A stretch of 64,000 nucleotides of DNA from positions 23,807,713 to 23,871,712 of the forward strand of contig NC_092574.1 in NCBI RefSeq assembly GCF_037975245.1, written 5' to 3'. The stretch is from Apostichopus japonicus (taxonomy: Eukaryota; Echinodermata; Holothuroidea; Aspidochirotida; Stichopodidae). Under the pieces are notes generated by a model, which saw only the letters and a program-made list of their open reading frames with translations, was not told the origin of the DNA and ran no database searches. Position numbers and translations under genes: made by a program. Of this stretch, positions 1-11,521 are shown in pieces (position 1 is the stretch's first letter; every line of letters begins with the position of its first letter).

Positions 1-1570
1 TAAGGATAAAGGGTCCGATATTCATAATCGATCAAAGGGTTCGTAATCCATAATGTGTAAAAAGTTATTCGTTATTCCCAATAGGAGAGAAGTGCGTCAT
101 ACAAGTGCAAAAGACGTCCTCCATTTTCGCGGACGCCTATAGTGTTCAACCAGTGGCCTCAACAGACTTTTTATTCGGGGGGGGGGGGGGAACAGGGAGG
201 GCACAACAGTCCTATGGGGGCATTTTCTTTACCAGTTGTCATCGGTTTGATTAACTTTCTTTACTGTTTTGCAGTCATCGCCATAAAGTATCGTGCATTA
301 ACTAACTTTCTTATGAAATGAATATTTACGTAATGCATATTCATACGGTACTCTATCACAAGGACGAACGTTCTCGATCGAGAGTTGCAGTGATGAGGAG
401 ACTGGAATTACTTTTTTTTTTCAAAAAATAAGCGACAATGGTTCTGGTTACACTTGCAGACAGACAATGTTCGCGGAAACGATCAAACACACCGAGTGGG
501 CTATAAGTGTCCATTTATCAGCTAAGTTGTTGGGCAATGAAAGGTCGAGAAAATAACATACGCCGATTTAAATCGACATGTGTCTATTTCAGTACTCGGG
601 GCACTCTATAGGCGCATATTATAAACGTTCAGTTATCGTCTTTATTTAACTCGGTGTATTGACACCAGTTTATGGTGTCAAGAAACTGAATTTGTGCTGT
701 TAACCATATATTTGGAGTCACAAATATTGGGGGAAAAGAGAACCATGACAAGCGTAGGCTTACGATGTTCTATCGTAATTCAAAATAGGTTACAACAAAA
801 GTTTACCTACCGAAAAAGAAAGATATATAGCTTTCTTTCTTAAAGACAATATGACATCGTTAATCTTCACATAGCGCTTTAAAGAACGTACTATGGTCAG
901 AAATTTGGATTGGAAATTGAGAATGATTAACAATAATAACGAAAATTGGTTTATGGTTGCTTTTGAAGTTAAACAAAAATGTAGAGATGTCTCAATTTTT
1001 AGAACTGTTAAGAATTAGGACTAATTTAAATTAAATATTGTTAATAAAATATATCACAACAAAATTGTTACAACCTGTAAAGATAACGAGCATGTAGTTG
1101 TACCACTTCATGATAGAATCATTGTAACAACGCGGTCAGATAGTATAGGCTACATCTCAGTGAGATTATATACTGTGTCTAGTGCAATATTTACATCGGT
1201 GGTGTAGGGTCTACATAACGGTAGGCGGATTAGCCTAACCCGGTGAAGAAACTGACCCAAACTTTGTCGACAATGTTTTCCTCAAATAGGGTACAGGAAG
1301 TGGTGCAACGTGGGGAAATGGTATGTTGCAAATAAATAGTTCGTCTATATATGCTTACAATAAAAATGAAGTATATAGTATAAACAAGACACCATAAAAC
1401 AAGGAAAATTTATCGAGCTAGCGACCAAATGAAAAAGAAAGAAAGAAAGAAAGTGAAAATAAAGTAGGAAAAATAAAAAAGGAAGAAATAATGAAGAAGC
1501 AGTATACGTTCAGTCAGTGTAATACGAGAGAGAAACAGTATTTAGTCTGTATTACTTTCAATGAAGTGAT
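1..1570. other. Gene-free stretch, no confident feature
   Basis: AT-rich sequence with no supported exon. It holds a poly(G) run of 14 at 177-190, a short perfect inverted repeat TTGACACCA / TGGTGTCAA at 659-681, and a GAAA microsatellite near 1433-1455. No protein similarity was recognised in any frame. Confidence 0.6.
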
Positions 1571-1573
1571 ATT

Positions 1574-1800
1574 TTAGTTTGCGTTTGAATGTAGCATATC
1601 TTTACTCGACAACTTTATATCATTAGGAAGAAGTTGGCATATTTTATTAGAGTAATTATTCAGTAGTAATTTACCATGTTTTGTATGCGTTCGTATACTA
1701 ACAGAAAAGTGTGTATTATTCCTTGTCCTGTTACGAGTGCTTAAGGCATTACCATGATTAACAAAATCACTTAAAACACGGGGAAGGGTCACCGTCCGTT
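1574..1800 (-). mobile_element. LINE relic, C-terminal end of the RT ORF
   Basis: The minus-strand frame reads H..LSTRNRTRN..., then RTHTKHGK, then NKICQLLPNDIKLSS. This resembles the C-terminal tail of non-LTR retrotransposon ORF2 proteins (NLRNR..., K..WNSLP..IK...). It lies on the same strand as, and downstream of, the RT fragment at 2184-3020, so both are probably parts of one old LINE whose middle has been lost or replaced by the repeat at 1850-2165. Family assignment within the LINEs is not possible by eye. Confidence 0.55.
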
Positions 1801-1849
1801 CACATGCTTAAAGGAATACAACTTGAAAATTATACCTCTTTTTACCAAG

Positions 1850-2165
1850 TAATCTGCAACGCCTGCCACATAATTTTACTTGTATGAGGGTCTTTGTGTG
1901 AACGCTGTACGATTAACTACACTGTAGACTTGCATGAACATATTTCAACCAGGGAGTGGTATAACAACTCCCTGTTTCCACACAGTGTTTCCACAAGAGC
2001 CTTATGGTGTTAAGAAGCTATACAGGCTGATTGTGGAGCCTGAGGTGGATTAACGTCCGTAGCAGGTCGATTATATAATCACAACACTTATAATCCATTT
2101 AATCACAACACTCACCTAGCTATAACGTACTACTGCTATAATTGGAGCCAATAAAGCAGATTATA
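1850..2165 (+). repeat. Dispersed repeat R1, copy a
   Basis: About 300 bp matching the reverse complement of 8122-8385. Shared landmarks in order are TCTGCAACGCCT, GAGGGTCTTTGTGTGA, GATTAACTACACTGTAGAC, CCTGAGGTGGATT and CAATAAAGCAGAT. The AATAAA-containing end suggests a retroelement-derived segment, perhaps an LTR or SINE piece, but no ends were defined. This copy carries a hairpin insertion at 1950-1974 that copy b lacks. Confidence 0.7.
1943..1981. mobile_element. Miniature hairpin insertion (CAGGGAG family), copy 1
   Basis: A 25-bp hairpin with ends CAGGGAGT and ACTCCCTG (1950-1974) is flanked by TTTCAAC (1943-1949) and TTTCCAC (1975-1981), a 7-bp duplication with one mismatch. The paralogous repeat at 8122-8385 (reverse strand) has exactly seven bases (TTTTTAA) between the same flanks GAACATA and ACAGTGTTT, so it is an empty site. 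Confidence 0.75.
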
Positions 2166-2183
2166 TGCATGGTATCAACAGCG

Positions 2184-3020
2184 ATACCACGAATACCGTA
2201 ACTCGATAATTTCTAAAGGAGGATTGAGTGGTCGACTGTATCAAAGGCTTACTTGAGATCTAGATAAAGACCCAAGACATTCTCACCGGTGTCTACGAAT
2301 ACAAAAGGGCACCTACAGTATCGTGACCTTGTCTGAAACCGAATTGAAAATCAAAGAGACAGTTGATTGTTGTCCAAGAACGGTCTCATACGTTTCTCAA
2401 TAGATCTTCCCAAGATCTTGTTAATGCAAGGCAGCGTGATAATTAGGCGGTTATTATCAGGGAGGGGTTTTTGATCCCCCTTTTTGAAAATAGGTGTAAA
2501 CTTTAGCAACCTTCAAGGCAACCGGATTAGTACCAGTGGTGAACACGAGGTTAAAAATAGGACAAAGAATTTAGGAGCAATGACATCGAAGACAGATTAC
2601 CATATTTTAGGTGGAATATACCATCGATACCAGGCGATTTTCCATCGTTCAAAGGAATTAATTTTGTTGTAGATTTCATCAGAAGTGGATGGGCGAAAGA
2701 AAGACAATATTTGGGGTTATACTGCAGGATGCATGAATTGCATAGGATTAGTGTCACTCCGAATGGCATGACTATATAAGTTTGTTTCCAATAGTCGAAA
2801 AATAGTTGTTGAAAGCATTAGCTATACCAATTTCATCAGTGATGGTACCATTGTCGTAAATAAAAATGGTAGGAGGCGTATTTCCTTCAGTGATCAAAAG
2901 CTCATTAAGGACTGACCAAGTTTCCTGAGCCGAGTACTGCTTAAACCCTGAATGATATTTTTGTAGTATGAAGACTTAGCCTGAATACTTTATGATCTGT
3001 ATTTGTCAAATTCGCTTTCC
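2184..3020 (-). mobile_element. LINE relic, N-terminal half of the reverse transcriptase
   Basis: Read on the minus strand through several frameshifts and stops, the block gives a run of LINE landmarks: NGTITDEIGIANAFNNYFSTIG, then NDGKSPGIDGI, then TPIFKKGDQ, then LPCINKILGRSIEKRM, then LYLDLK.AFDTVDHSILL, then SSYGIRGIA. This is the usual order of the linker and RT motifs 0-3. The catalytic YADD region is absent and the relic stops next to repeat R1, so it is a dead fragment. Confidence 0.85.
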
Positions 3021-4039
3021 TCTCTAGGGGATGGGGTGGGGGAAGGGGGGGGGTAATTGATATATTTACGGACAATGGTCCTTTTTGTGACTGACTGAAT
3101 TTTTAATTCCAGGTCAGTGTAATTCATGGTTTATATTTTGAGTTCCTAAACGGGACATTTTTAAAGGCATTGAAGACTCGCCCCAAACGGCGTGCCGCGA
3201 TCTGAAAAAGTTAACTTCCCGTTGCTTGCAAATGACGTTTTCTTCTTGTCGCTACAAAATGCAGACAGTAATGAAACGTGATACCTTGCTATCTTTTATC
3301 TAGACATGAGATGTTCATCGCCGCTATGTAAACTGTGTTGTGGGTATTCAATGACCGTAGCTGTATGTATTGACTGTACACTAGTGTCTAATTACCGACG
3401 GTAGCAAGCTGTGTGTGTATTTTCTGCAGGATCGATGGTGGTGTCTTATAACACTTCTGTTACCCCTCATTCGAAACTAGGTCAGATTACCGGCATGAGA
3501 CGTTTCTTTGTGCGCGAATCTTCACACCCTTTAACTCAAGGAAAGAATCGTGATTAGATATATTTAAAGAAAGAAAAAAGGGTGCTATAAGCATCATTGA
3601 CGTCCGTTGCAGCATAAACATAGGAAAAATCTGCCGAATCAATTGTTTGAAAGAAGAGAGCGATATCGCAACTTTTGGAAATCCTAACCATTGGTCTGTC
3701 TAGTTTGGTTCGAGTTAGGTGTCACATGGAGGTAAAAACAGACTCAATGGGTGTCAGTGCCACTGATAATGCCAAAATTAGCTAGTAAATGATCGCTTAC
3801 ATCGCAACTTACAAATTACCAGAGATTATCTGTGTTGTGCGACCGATTGGCAGGCGAACAAAGATATGGTCGATGGGAGTATACTAGAACTCTCAGTTAT
3901 AAGTCTGGTTGGCAAAGTACGGCGGTGTTAAGAGGTTGCACCTCATGAGATTAAAATAAGCTGTTAACTACATGCAGTAATAGTATTCATTTTTAAGGAG
4001 ATTGATGTCAAGATCTCCTCCAAATGTACACACTATATT

Positions 4040-4410
4040 TATTATTATTATTATTTAGGTTTACAGTCTTGTTCAGGGCCAAGGCCCTCTTACACGACTT
4101 AACCCTGGTCATTGGGAACTTTTCACACCTACACACCAAAGTGTGCACAATTCAATGAACCTCCCCTGGGGCACCATTGTGCACCACAACCACGTTTCCC
4201 CTGGGGGACTTCCCATATAGGGTGCAGCCACAAACCGGCGCACGCAACTATATTTACAAGTTACACTGGCAAGTCCCCATCTATACACCTGGATGAAGAG
4301 AGGCAATGGAGATAAAGTGCCTTGCCCAAGGACACAACGCAATGACTCGAACATGTAATCCTTAGATCACAAGTCCACTACCTTAACCACTTGACCACAA
4401 CGCCCTCTAC
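4040..4410 (-). mobile_element. tRNA-derived SINE with an (AAT)n tail
   Basis: On the minus strand the head reads GTTGTGGTCAAGTGGTTAAG (A-box-like), followed by ATGTTCGAGTC (B-box-like), the internal motif TCCTTGGGCAAGGCAC, a unique body, and an AAT-repeat tail at about 4036-4055. Such an order of pol III boxes, body and short-repeat tail is typical of SINEs. It sits directly beside a LINE endonuclease relic. The source tRNA is uncertain. Confidence 0.75.
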
Positions 4411-4499
4411 TTCACTATAGTCTTTAGTGACACTATAATGCAGACTCCAAAGCTTCAATGATATAGTGCTTAACATTTCCTTTAGGATCATGTCTGTAA

Positions 4500-5183
4500 C
4501 AGAAAACGAACTTGTAGCAGTTGTTGTTTTTGTAGTTGACTTGACTTCAAGCTAGAAATCTTCGACTTGACACGTTTGACACTGGCAATTATGACTGGAG
4601 CTATAGTTACATCTTTATTAAGTTTAATTTTACTAAATTTGTTCTTATCAACAAAAAAAGCCAGCACCCCACGGTTACGGTGGGCTGGGATACAAACTCA
4701 AAAGGCATAACCAGGCAAAAATATTACACATAGACTGGTTATGGCAGTAATCTATTTCAGAGAGCATTATGACATCAAAATTATGAATAAAAAAAAGGCA
4801 ACACCCCCACAGTTGGTGGGCGGGGGGGGGGGCGGGAGGGATACAAAATCAGAGGCATAATCAGGCAAATAACTACAGAAAGACTGGCTGTGGCCGGCAG
4901 TATAACCTATTTCAGAGAGCATCATAACATCAAAATTAGGAGAAAGGCAATCGAAAAAGTTCATGTGAAAAGTTAAGGAAGACAATACGTATGTTAAGAT
5001 GAAATACAGGCAAACCTTTGCCGCTTTCTGTGTGGCTGAAAGGATCATCATCATAATAGTGACAGGTGAATTGACTGTTTTCAGCTTCTTGTTAGCGATG
5101 TCTTCAACACAATTCCTACATTTATTTTCATTACTGAGGCGATAATTCATACTATTACCTATATCCCATATATGGTTAAGCAA
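4500..5183 (-). mobile_element. LINE relic, APE-type endonuclease domain, internally duplicated
   Basis: The minus-strand ORF contains FDVMMLSEIGYT, then SYLPDY, then CGGVAFFL, the LINE endonuclease pattern (FDII.LSET, LPGY, GGGVAIFV). Downstream, FFVDKNKFSKIK and TIAPVIIAS continue the domain. A segment of about 145 bp covering LSEI..GGVAFF is present twice in tandem (about 4660-4790 and 4800-4945), the second copy interrupted by a poly(G) run at 4822-4832. Not functional. Confidence 0.75.
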
Positions 5184-8121
5184 ATACTTTAGGCAGTCTT
5201 TTGTTCACTGCGAGAGAACATTCCTGGTGTTACACTTTTTTTTTCTTTGTCTTTATTGTAACCTTAAAAAGATGACTTAATGCAGACCTTATGTCGTGAT
5301 ATATCATAGTTCAGAAAAGAAGGGGTAGGGAGGGGCGGAGGGGGGCATATTTGGTTCTATAGCTATTCTCGTTATCAAGATATGCACCTTTAACATATGC
5401 TATATCGCTGGACTGCTCCTCAAGTAGTTTGGTGTTCGTGCACGTGTTTTAGTCTTGGGTGACATTTCTTAAAACTGTATTACCGTAACCTAACCATCCA
5501 TGGGACTTACTGGAATTGTTTGGAACAAAGGGGGGAAACATTAACAATCAGGCCTGATCAGAAGGGCTGCCAATTGTTCAACAAGTAGTAGCAACTAATT
5601 AACCCGTTAAAACATTACAGCTTCTTGATGAAAGGAATTTCGATTTGATTGTACCGTGACAAAAGAGGTGAAATTAGATGATTCCCGGTGTGACACTGTA
5701 TATACGAACTCCTCCCCTCCCTCCCCTTCCCCTTGCATCAGCAACATTTAACTCATGTATAACTCCCTCAACAGTTGCCTAGCTACAAAAACGGATCCTA
5801 AATCCAAAGATTCGGACACAATTAGTATATCATGGCGGCAAAATACTTCCAAACTTGCTACACATTTTTTCCCTTGGCATGGCGAATGGTATGTCAACGT
5901 GACCCTTGTCCAGCAGTTTAGCTAGCTGTTTTCATCTGCAGGAATGCTATTGGACTGGTGGGAGTAGGCGAGAGAGCGCAGCTTGGAATTTGGGACGTAT
6001 GTGACTATAAATGTCAAGTCAATTGACGCAGCATCTGCAACATGCTGTGCTGTAATGAGATTTGCATGTTTCGGTGGTGAGATGGTGAATACCTTCTGTC
6101 CGGGTTTCGTCCGGAAGACACTGTGCAAGCTTTTCTATTCTAGCTTTGATTTGAATATTTGATCGTTTTGCCCCTCCCCCTACAACCTCCACTTGGGCTG
6201 TATCCACGCTTTGATTTTTGTTTTCTGAAATGCCGCAGCTTCCGGAGTCGCTGCCCCACGCGACTCAACCAATGGCATTATGCAGTTGTAGAACAAGTTT
6301 ATGCTTTTGTTGCACTTAATTTGGTCTAAATTTGTCATATTTAGCACGCATAAATGGGCCACTCCCACTTAACGATTATTGTATTTGATAATCGTATTTG
6401 TCTCCCTCTATTCGGAGTGGCGTCTTTTCATTATAATTAATAAAAGGGAAATTCCGATGAGACACATGATTGTATAAAATATTTCCGGTGCTGTTAGTTG
6501 ATAACTACATTCTCAATATCTTGTCCCAAAATTGAGATATGTAGTTATTTGAATGTTAACAATTTTAAAAGATTTTTCTGGTGCCTAAGTTTAGTTGATT
6601 GCTGAGCAAAATTGCTGAACATTTTCTGAATCTAATTGTGAAACCACATCCTCATAGCATTGAGTATTGCCAATATATGAGATTTTTAAATTTAGTGATA
6701 TTTTTTAAAATGCATCTGGCAACAGCAGTGTGGATGATGTCATCAGGGCACTTCAGTTGAAAGAAAAATGTCATTGTTTTTTTTGTGAATTTTTCAATTA
6801 TTTATTCACACACATAATAAATAATTCTACGAAAGAGATACATTTTGATGAAATTCTAATTACAGAGAACTTTCACAGCTATGCAAATATAACCCTATGG
6901 ATATTCCAGGCATCCACAGAGTGAATGTCCAGAGGATTATACTGTAACTATTTGCCTTGTCAGACCAAGTCATATAGAACTGATGAGTATAGCAAGGTCA
7001 CATAGCTTTCATTAAACTGGTTTCATTATTGCCAAAGAGACAATAAACCACTCTCTGTAATCATGACTTAAAACACAGTTTTGGAATGGTGGTTGACTCC
7101 GTTTAGTATAAATCTATTAACATTTCCTATCATGTGGAATTGGGAATGATATGGCGCTTCACTGTTACCTTGTATCGGACGCAGTCGCTAGTCTGACCAA
7201 TTCCTATTCCGGGAATTGCTGTTTTAACTTAATCATTGTAAATTTCTTAGACGGGGCCATCCTGTGTCTTATAAACAAAACCATAGGTGTCCAGGTTCTC
7301 TCACCCAGTTGAGAAGCTGGTGGTCCATGTTTAATATACAATGGCCAACAGTGGCTGATTGGCTTAAAACGTTTGTTGACCAACCCCTAAAAGTTGTCAT
7401 GGGGCGATCTTATGGCACCCTGATCTGTTTTTAAAATCCAAGCATACCATGAGATGAGGGAGAAGAAGATTATTTTTAATATTTATTATCGAAGAGAGAG
7501 GTTCATTTTTCCTTTTCTCCGGAGAGGTTTTCATCTCAGAATCCCTTATCGGTATTACATAGCCTCTGGTTCTTTTGGCTAGAAAGTTCAAGTCTAAAAA
7601 TGTGATTTAGATATTTTCTTTACACATTTTGTAATATTGTATATGCACCATATAACCTCAATGCACTACACTCTTGAAGTTGCTGCACCGGACAAAGTTG
7701 TTGTATACCGTACTATAGAGCGAGTTTTCCTAAGTTTGGAAGAGTGACCGAGTAACCTTTTAAAAATGTTTACAACTCGGTCACTTACTACTAGAGATGA
7801 CGATTCCTTCCTATAGTAAGTTTGAACTTACCTGTTGAAGCTGATTACCTATTGGTAAATTGGATCTCTAACATCTCAAGTATCCAGTGTTCTGAATCTC
7901 ATCAAAGAGAACTGTTAATATGATTTCTTTCAAATGGACCGGTGAGTCGATTAAACCTTACTGCACATTGTGTCGGGTAGTTTGGATCCTGGACATTTCA
8001 ATTTCCAATGTATACAAACGCGATCGCGGGACGCAAATCGACTTGATTCCGCACCACCCCAGAAGAGGGGAAAATATCCAACAACTGATTAGCTAAGCTT
8101 CACTTTTAATTGTTGTAACCT
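5184..8121. other. Gene-free stretch
   Basis: No supported coding region. Short ORFs at 5922-6368 on the minus strand have no recognisable homology. A perfect 11-bp inverted repeat, AGTGACCGAGT (7743-7753) with ACTCGGTCACT (7775-7785), could fold into a hairpin with a 21-nt loop. No 7-bp duplication flanks it. Confidence 0.6.
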
Positions 8122-8385
8122 TTAAAGATCTGCTTTATTGACTCCAATTATATGACGCTATAGTTAGGAAAGTTTTGTGATAACGTTGTCGACATGCCAA
8201 GGTCGTAAATCCACCTCAGGCTCTAAGATTAGCCTATACGTATGCTCTTAACACCGTTAGGCTCTTTGTGTAAACACTGTTTAAAAATATGTTCATGTCT
8301 ACAGTGTAGTTAATCATACAGGGCTCACACAAAGACCCTCGTACAAGAAAAAAATGTGGAAGGCGTTGCAGACTAATTGGCCAAG
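8122..8385 (-). repeat. Dispersed repeat R1, copy b (empty site)
   Basis: Reverse-complement paralogue of 1850-2165. At 8281-8287 it has seven bases where copy a has a 25-bp hairpin plus two 7-bp flanks, so it is the unoccupied version of the locus. Confidence 0.7.
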
Positions 8386-9385
8386 GGAGGTCATTGTACG
8401 ACCGAGGCAGGTCGATTACGTAATCTAAAGAAACTTTTCCATGATAGCGTGCTATAGTTGGGGTCTATGTAGCAGATCTTTTAGGAGTCAATGACCATTT
8501 GCTATTATTGCAATTATGTATTGTTGTTGCTGTCACTCTGTGATATATTACTGAAGTTCAGCAATTTATCTTATCTGACTAGCCACTGTATGTACTTTGC
8601 CACCTGTCCGACACATTGATCTCACTGGCATACCGACAGGGTCAACTCCTGACCCCTCTGGACTCCTGCCAAGTCTGATTGTCAATAATGCTTACTATTT
8701 ACCATTATTGCATATGAGTAGTCTAGATCTTGGATGCTGTGCAAGAGAGACATTAAAATAATAGAAACCCACTACCATATGTCTGTTTCTTAATTCATTT
8801 TACTTATTATTTGCGCGGTGCAACATAACCAACACACTCCATTACAGTTAGTAGCTGTTGAGTTTGATCTTAGTTCACAGTAGCATTAACTGCTGCCATG
8901 CTGGTTGCCATGCTGGTTGCCATAGTAACCGGTGACCTATGAGACCCATTTATTACTGTTGTAGAGAGTATAGGGAGGCATGGGGAGGCTATAATGTGAG
9001 TCTCTGGCAGACATACATTTTCCAGCAACATTTAGTATCTTGTTAGTCTTTGTTCTCATTCTCATTGCATTTTATTGTCACCAATTATTGATTTTGTTTA
9101 GATACTTCTATAGTTGACAACCTGGGTCCACCTTCTTCGATCACACTCTTTGGCCTACACAATACACTTATTTACAGTTCACCAAGGCCACACAAACATT
9201 TCAAATGTATCAGGTTTCAAGGATAAATCATCGAGAAGAATATAAGAGCCTAATTAAAGCTTCCAGAATGCATTTGCGCAGCGGACATGACAGACCCCCC
9301 TACTGCGATCCAACTTCCTGGAGCAGTTGGGGGTTTAGCTAGTCAAAGTAGGTTACTGCAATGAACCATATCACGAGTTAGGGGG
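8386..9385. other. Gene-free stretch
   Basis: No supported gene or mobile element. Contains a small tandem duplication of CATGCTGGTTGC at about 8896-8925. Confidence 0.5.
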
Positions 9386-9510
9386 TAATGTAATGTAAAT
9401 AAAATCTTATATAGCGCACTACGCTATATTTACGGGTATATATTGAGATGGAGCAGTGTGGAATATTTTTGTCTTCAATAAAAATTTCACATTGTTTTCA
9501 GGCCTCGACA
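9386..9510 (-). mobile_element. LINE 3'-end fragment
   Basis: Shares TTTTTGTCTTCAATA and a following TTTCAC.TTGTTT with the better preserved LINE 3' end at 13130-13160, and contains the motif ATATAGCGCACTACG often seen in LINE/SINE 3' tails of marine invertebrates. Very short and decayed. Confidence 0.4.
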
Positions 9511-10500
9511 AATTCTCTCTCTTCCAAAAATCTTAGCAGCAACAACAGCAAAATTGTCTCAAAGCTCCTTAAATTGTTCTATACTTTGCGAATTATGACT
9601 GTAGGAAAATGCCTTAAGAAATAATTAAGGAGATGTTTTGCCATCTTAAGTGTATTGGTATTCTTCACGTTGTTGTGTTGACGAACCCTATTCTACCGAA
9701 CCGTTGCTGGCCTAGACAACATAAAATTGCTAACAGGCCCAGCCATGTTTGTTCAAGTTGTCCCATAATCATAAACGTGACGAAAGTCGAACGTTACTTT
9801 TAAGGCCTAGCTATGCTGAAACTGGTGGAAGAGACTACACAAATTGAGATCAACAGCCGATCCAAACAAAAGCTCGTGAACTGATCACTGCCAAACTAAG
9901 ACCATTTTACACAATTATTTCGCATTGAGATTGGTCATAGTAAAAAATCAACTAGATCAACGGAAAACGTCCAATAGAACCGCTGTAATACAAATAGTAC
10001 ATTTTGATGACATCACAGACCGCCCACTGTGGTCCACTCCTGGAAGACTTACGGAAGTTACGGGTACAAACCAGTTAAAAGAATTGACTGGTAGCCCTTA
10101 GAAGTTACCTTAAAAACGATAAACAATTTCCCAAACCATGTTTTCCAAGTATGAGTACGCTAATATTGCGTTTAACACAAACAAATTGTTAATCGTTTAG
10201 GATGGATATTTCAAATATACTTTGAACAGTAGCGAACGTGACGTCATCTGGGCAAGTAGAGATTACGACATAACCCACGCTGCGTACAGTTCCTACTGAA
10301 GTCACGACAAAAACCGTGTTTGAATACATATGTTTTTAATTTTTGGTGAAATTTCTTATAATTTAAATATGTTTTAAAAAAAATCGGTTAAGCCGTCATA
10401 TATGTAGTGCATCAGGTGATTTTGTGGTCTTAATGTAACACAAGATAAGTTTGAACAGCAGGTCTCATCGTTGTTTACATTTCGCTCTTGGAGCTGGGCC

Positions 10501-10531
10501 AGCTTGCAGCTGTTTATAGCTCCATGCTTGC
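10501..10531. mobile_element. 17-bp insertion with 7-bp duplication (TGGAG..CTCCA family)
   Basis: Between AGCTTGC (10501-10507) and TGCTTGC (10525-10531) lie 17 bp ending CTGTTTATAGCTCCA. R2 copy b has only AGCTTCC (13701-13707) at this place. The same 15 bp occurs inverted inside a 29-bp hairpin at about 14185-14213, with ends TGGAG and CTCCA, so this looks like a truncated relative of that hairpin. Confidence 0.55.
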
Positions 10532-10571
10532 AGGTACCACCCTCAACAAAGCAGGTTAACGAAGGCCTTGT

Positions 10572-10678
10572 GTGGAACCAGGGAGTTGTTATGAAACTTT
10601 CCAGGGAGCTGCTACTCTAACCAGGGAGTTGTTATGGAAACATCTCCCTGCTCTAACGTACCAGCTCCCTGATGAAAC
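10572..10678. mobile_element. Nested miniature hairpin insertions (CAGGGAG family)
   Basis: An inner hairpin at 10622-10650 (CAGGGAG..CTCCCTG) is flanked by perfect CTCTAAC copies (10615-10621, 10651-10657). Removing it and one duplicate restores an outer hairpin whose arms CAGGGAGCTGCTAC and GTACCAGCTCCCTG pair at 13 of 14 positions (10602-10671). ATGAAAC occurs at both 10591-10597 and 10672-10678. The whole block is missing from R2 copy b, which reads GTAGAACAATGCC near 13749-13760, against GTGGAAC and ATGAAAC at the edges here. Confidence 0.75.
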
Positions 10679-11521
10679 AATGCCTCAGCAATCAGTGCCA
10701 GGCTTTTTGATGATGTAGTCATTCGCATGGATGCGTGAATGAAAAGGGAGAGAAAATAATGTTATTTTGCTATTCCTGACCCTGAAAAAGAGGAAAACTA
10801 TGAACTGTGTATAGAATGTGGATTAGTGCGATGGGAAAGGACAAATTCGACATTGATTCAGCCATTTTTAACCTTTCCATGTTCCAAATACTTTTCAAGT
10901 AGTAAAAAAGCTTCCTTTACTGTAAAGATGATCCGTGAATCTATTTCAGCGAATGGGAAGAACGGTTTATGAACTGTGGTTTGAGTGTGAGAGTGTATTA
11001 TGTGCAATGATAATGTACGTACCAGTTTGGGCATGGTTTATAGGTAGGAAAAGAGAGTGCTAACTTCAAGTCGCTCGTTTTGCATATTTGCCTGCATTAC
11101 GTCATTCAAGTTCACCAAAATGATGCGTTCGAACAAACGGTGCATATTGGTGAGAAACTGGTGAATTTGCAAACCAGATTTCTACAAGAAGAAGAATTCG
11201 TCGAATGGGGACAATTTTCACATGGTTAGAAAGAGAAAAATTGGAACTATGAGGACAATGTATCAAACTCTTCCACCAGATAATTCCTTTAAGACTACTT
11301 TACTCGTGTTTGTTGATTTATCTCCCCGATACAAATGGAGTGTTTGATTATATTTCAATGTTCTCTGTAGGTAGAATTTAAAAAATGCAACTCTATTGTA
11401 GAAATATTATTTCCTTTGTGGATGAATGATTGAATTGTTAGAAAGAGAAACCAAAAGACATTTCCCGCTCAGTAGACCTTATGACATCTATTCTCGAGGA
11501 CGAGAAATGACAAAAGTATGG

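Larger units (their letters stand above)
10006..10701 (+). repeat. Dispersed repeat R2, copy a
   Basis: Direct paralogue of 13220-13777. Landmarks in order are GACATCACAGACC, CCAGTTAAAAGAATTG, GCTAATATTGCGTTT, GGATGGATATTTCAAATATA, GACGTCATCTGGGCAAGTA, CATCAGGTGATTTTGTGGT and AATGCCTCAGCAATCA. Compared with copy b it carries two extra segments, 10508-10531 and about 10579-10678, each flanked by a 7-bp duplication. No coding capacity seen; nature unknown. Confidence 0.8.

Noticed and set aside
4040-4410. Functional tRNA gene
   Set aside because: Only A-box and B-box-like parts are present, without a complete cloverleaf, and a SINE body and tail follow.
7743-7785. Member of the 7-bp-duplication hairpin families
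   Set aside because: A good inverted repeat, but ends differ and the flanking heptamers (TTGGAAG, TACTACT) do not match.
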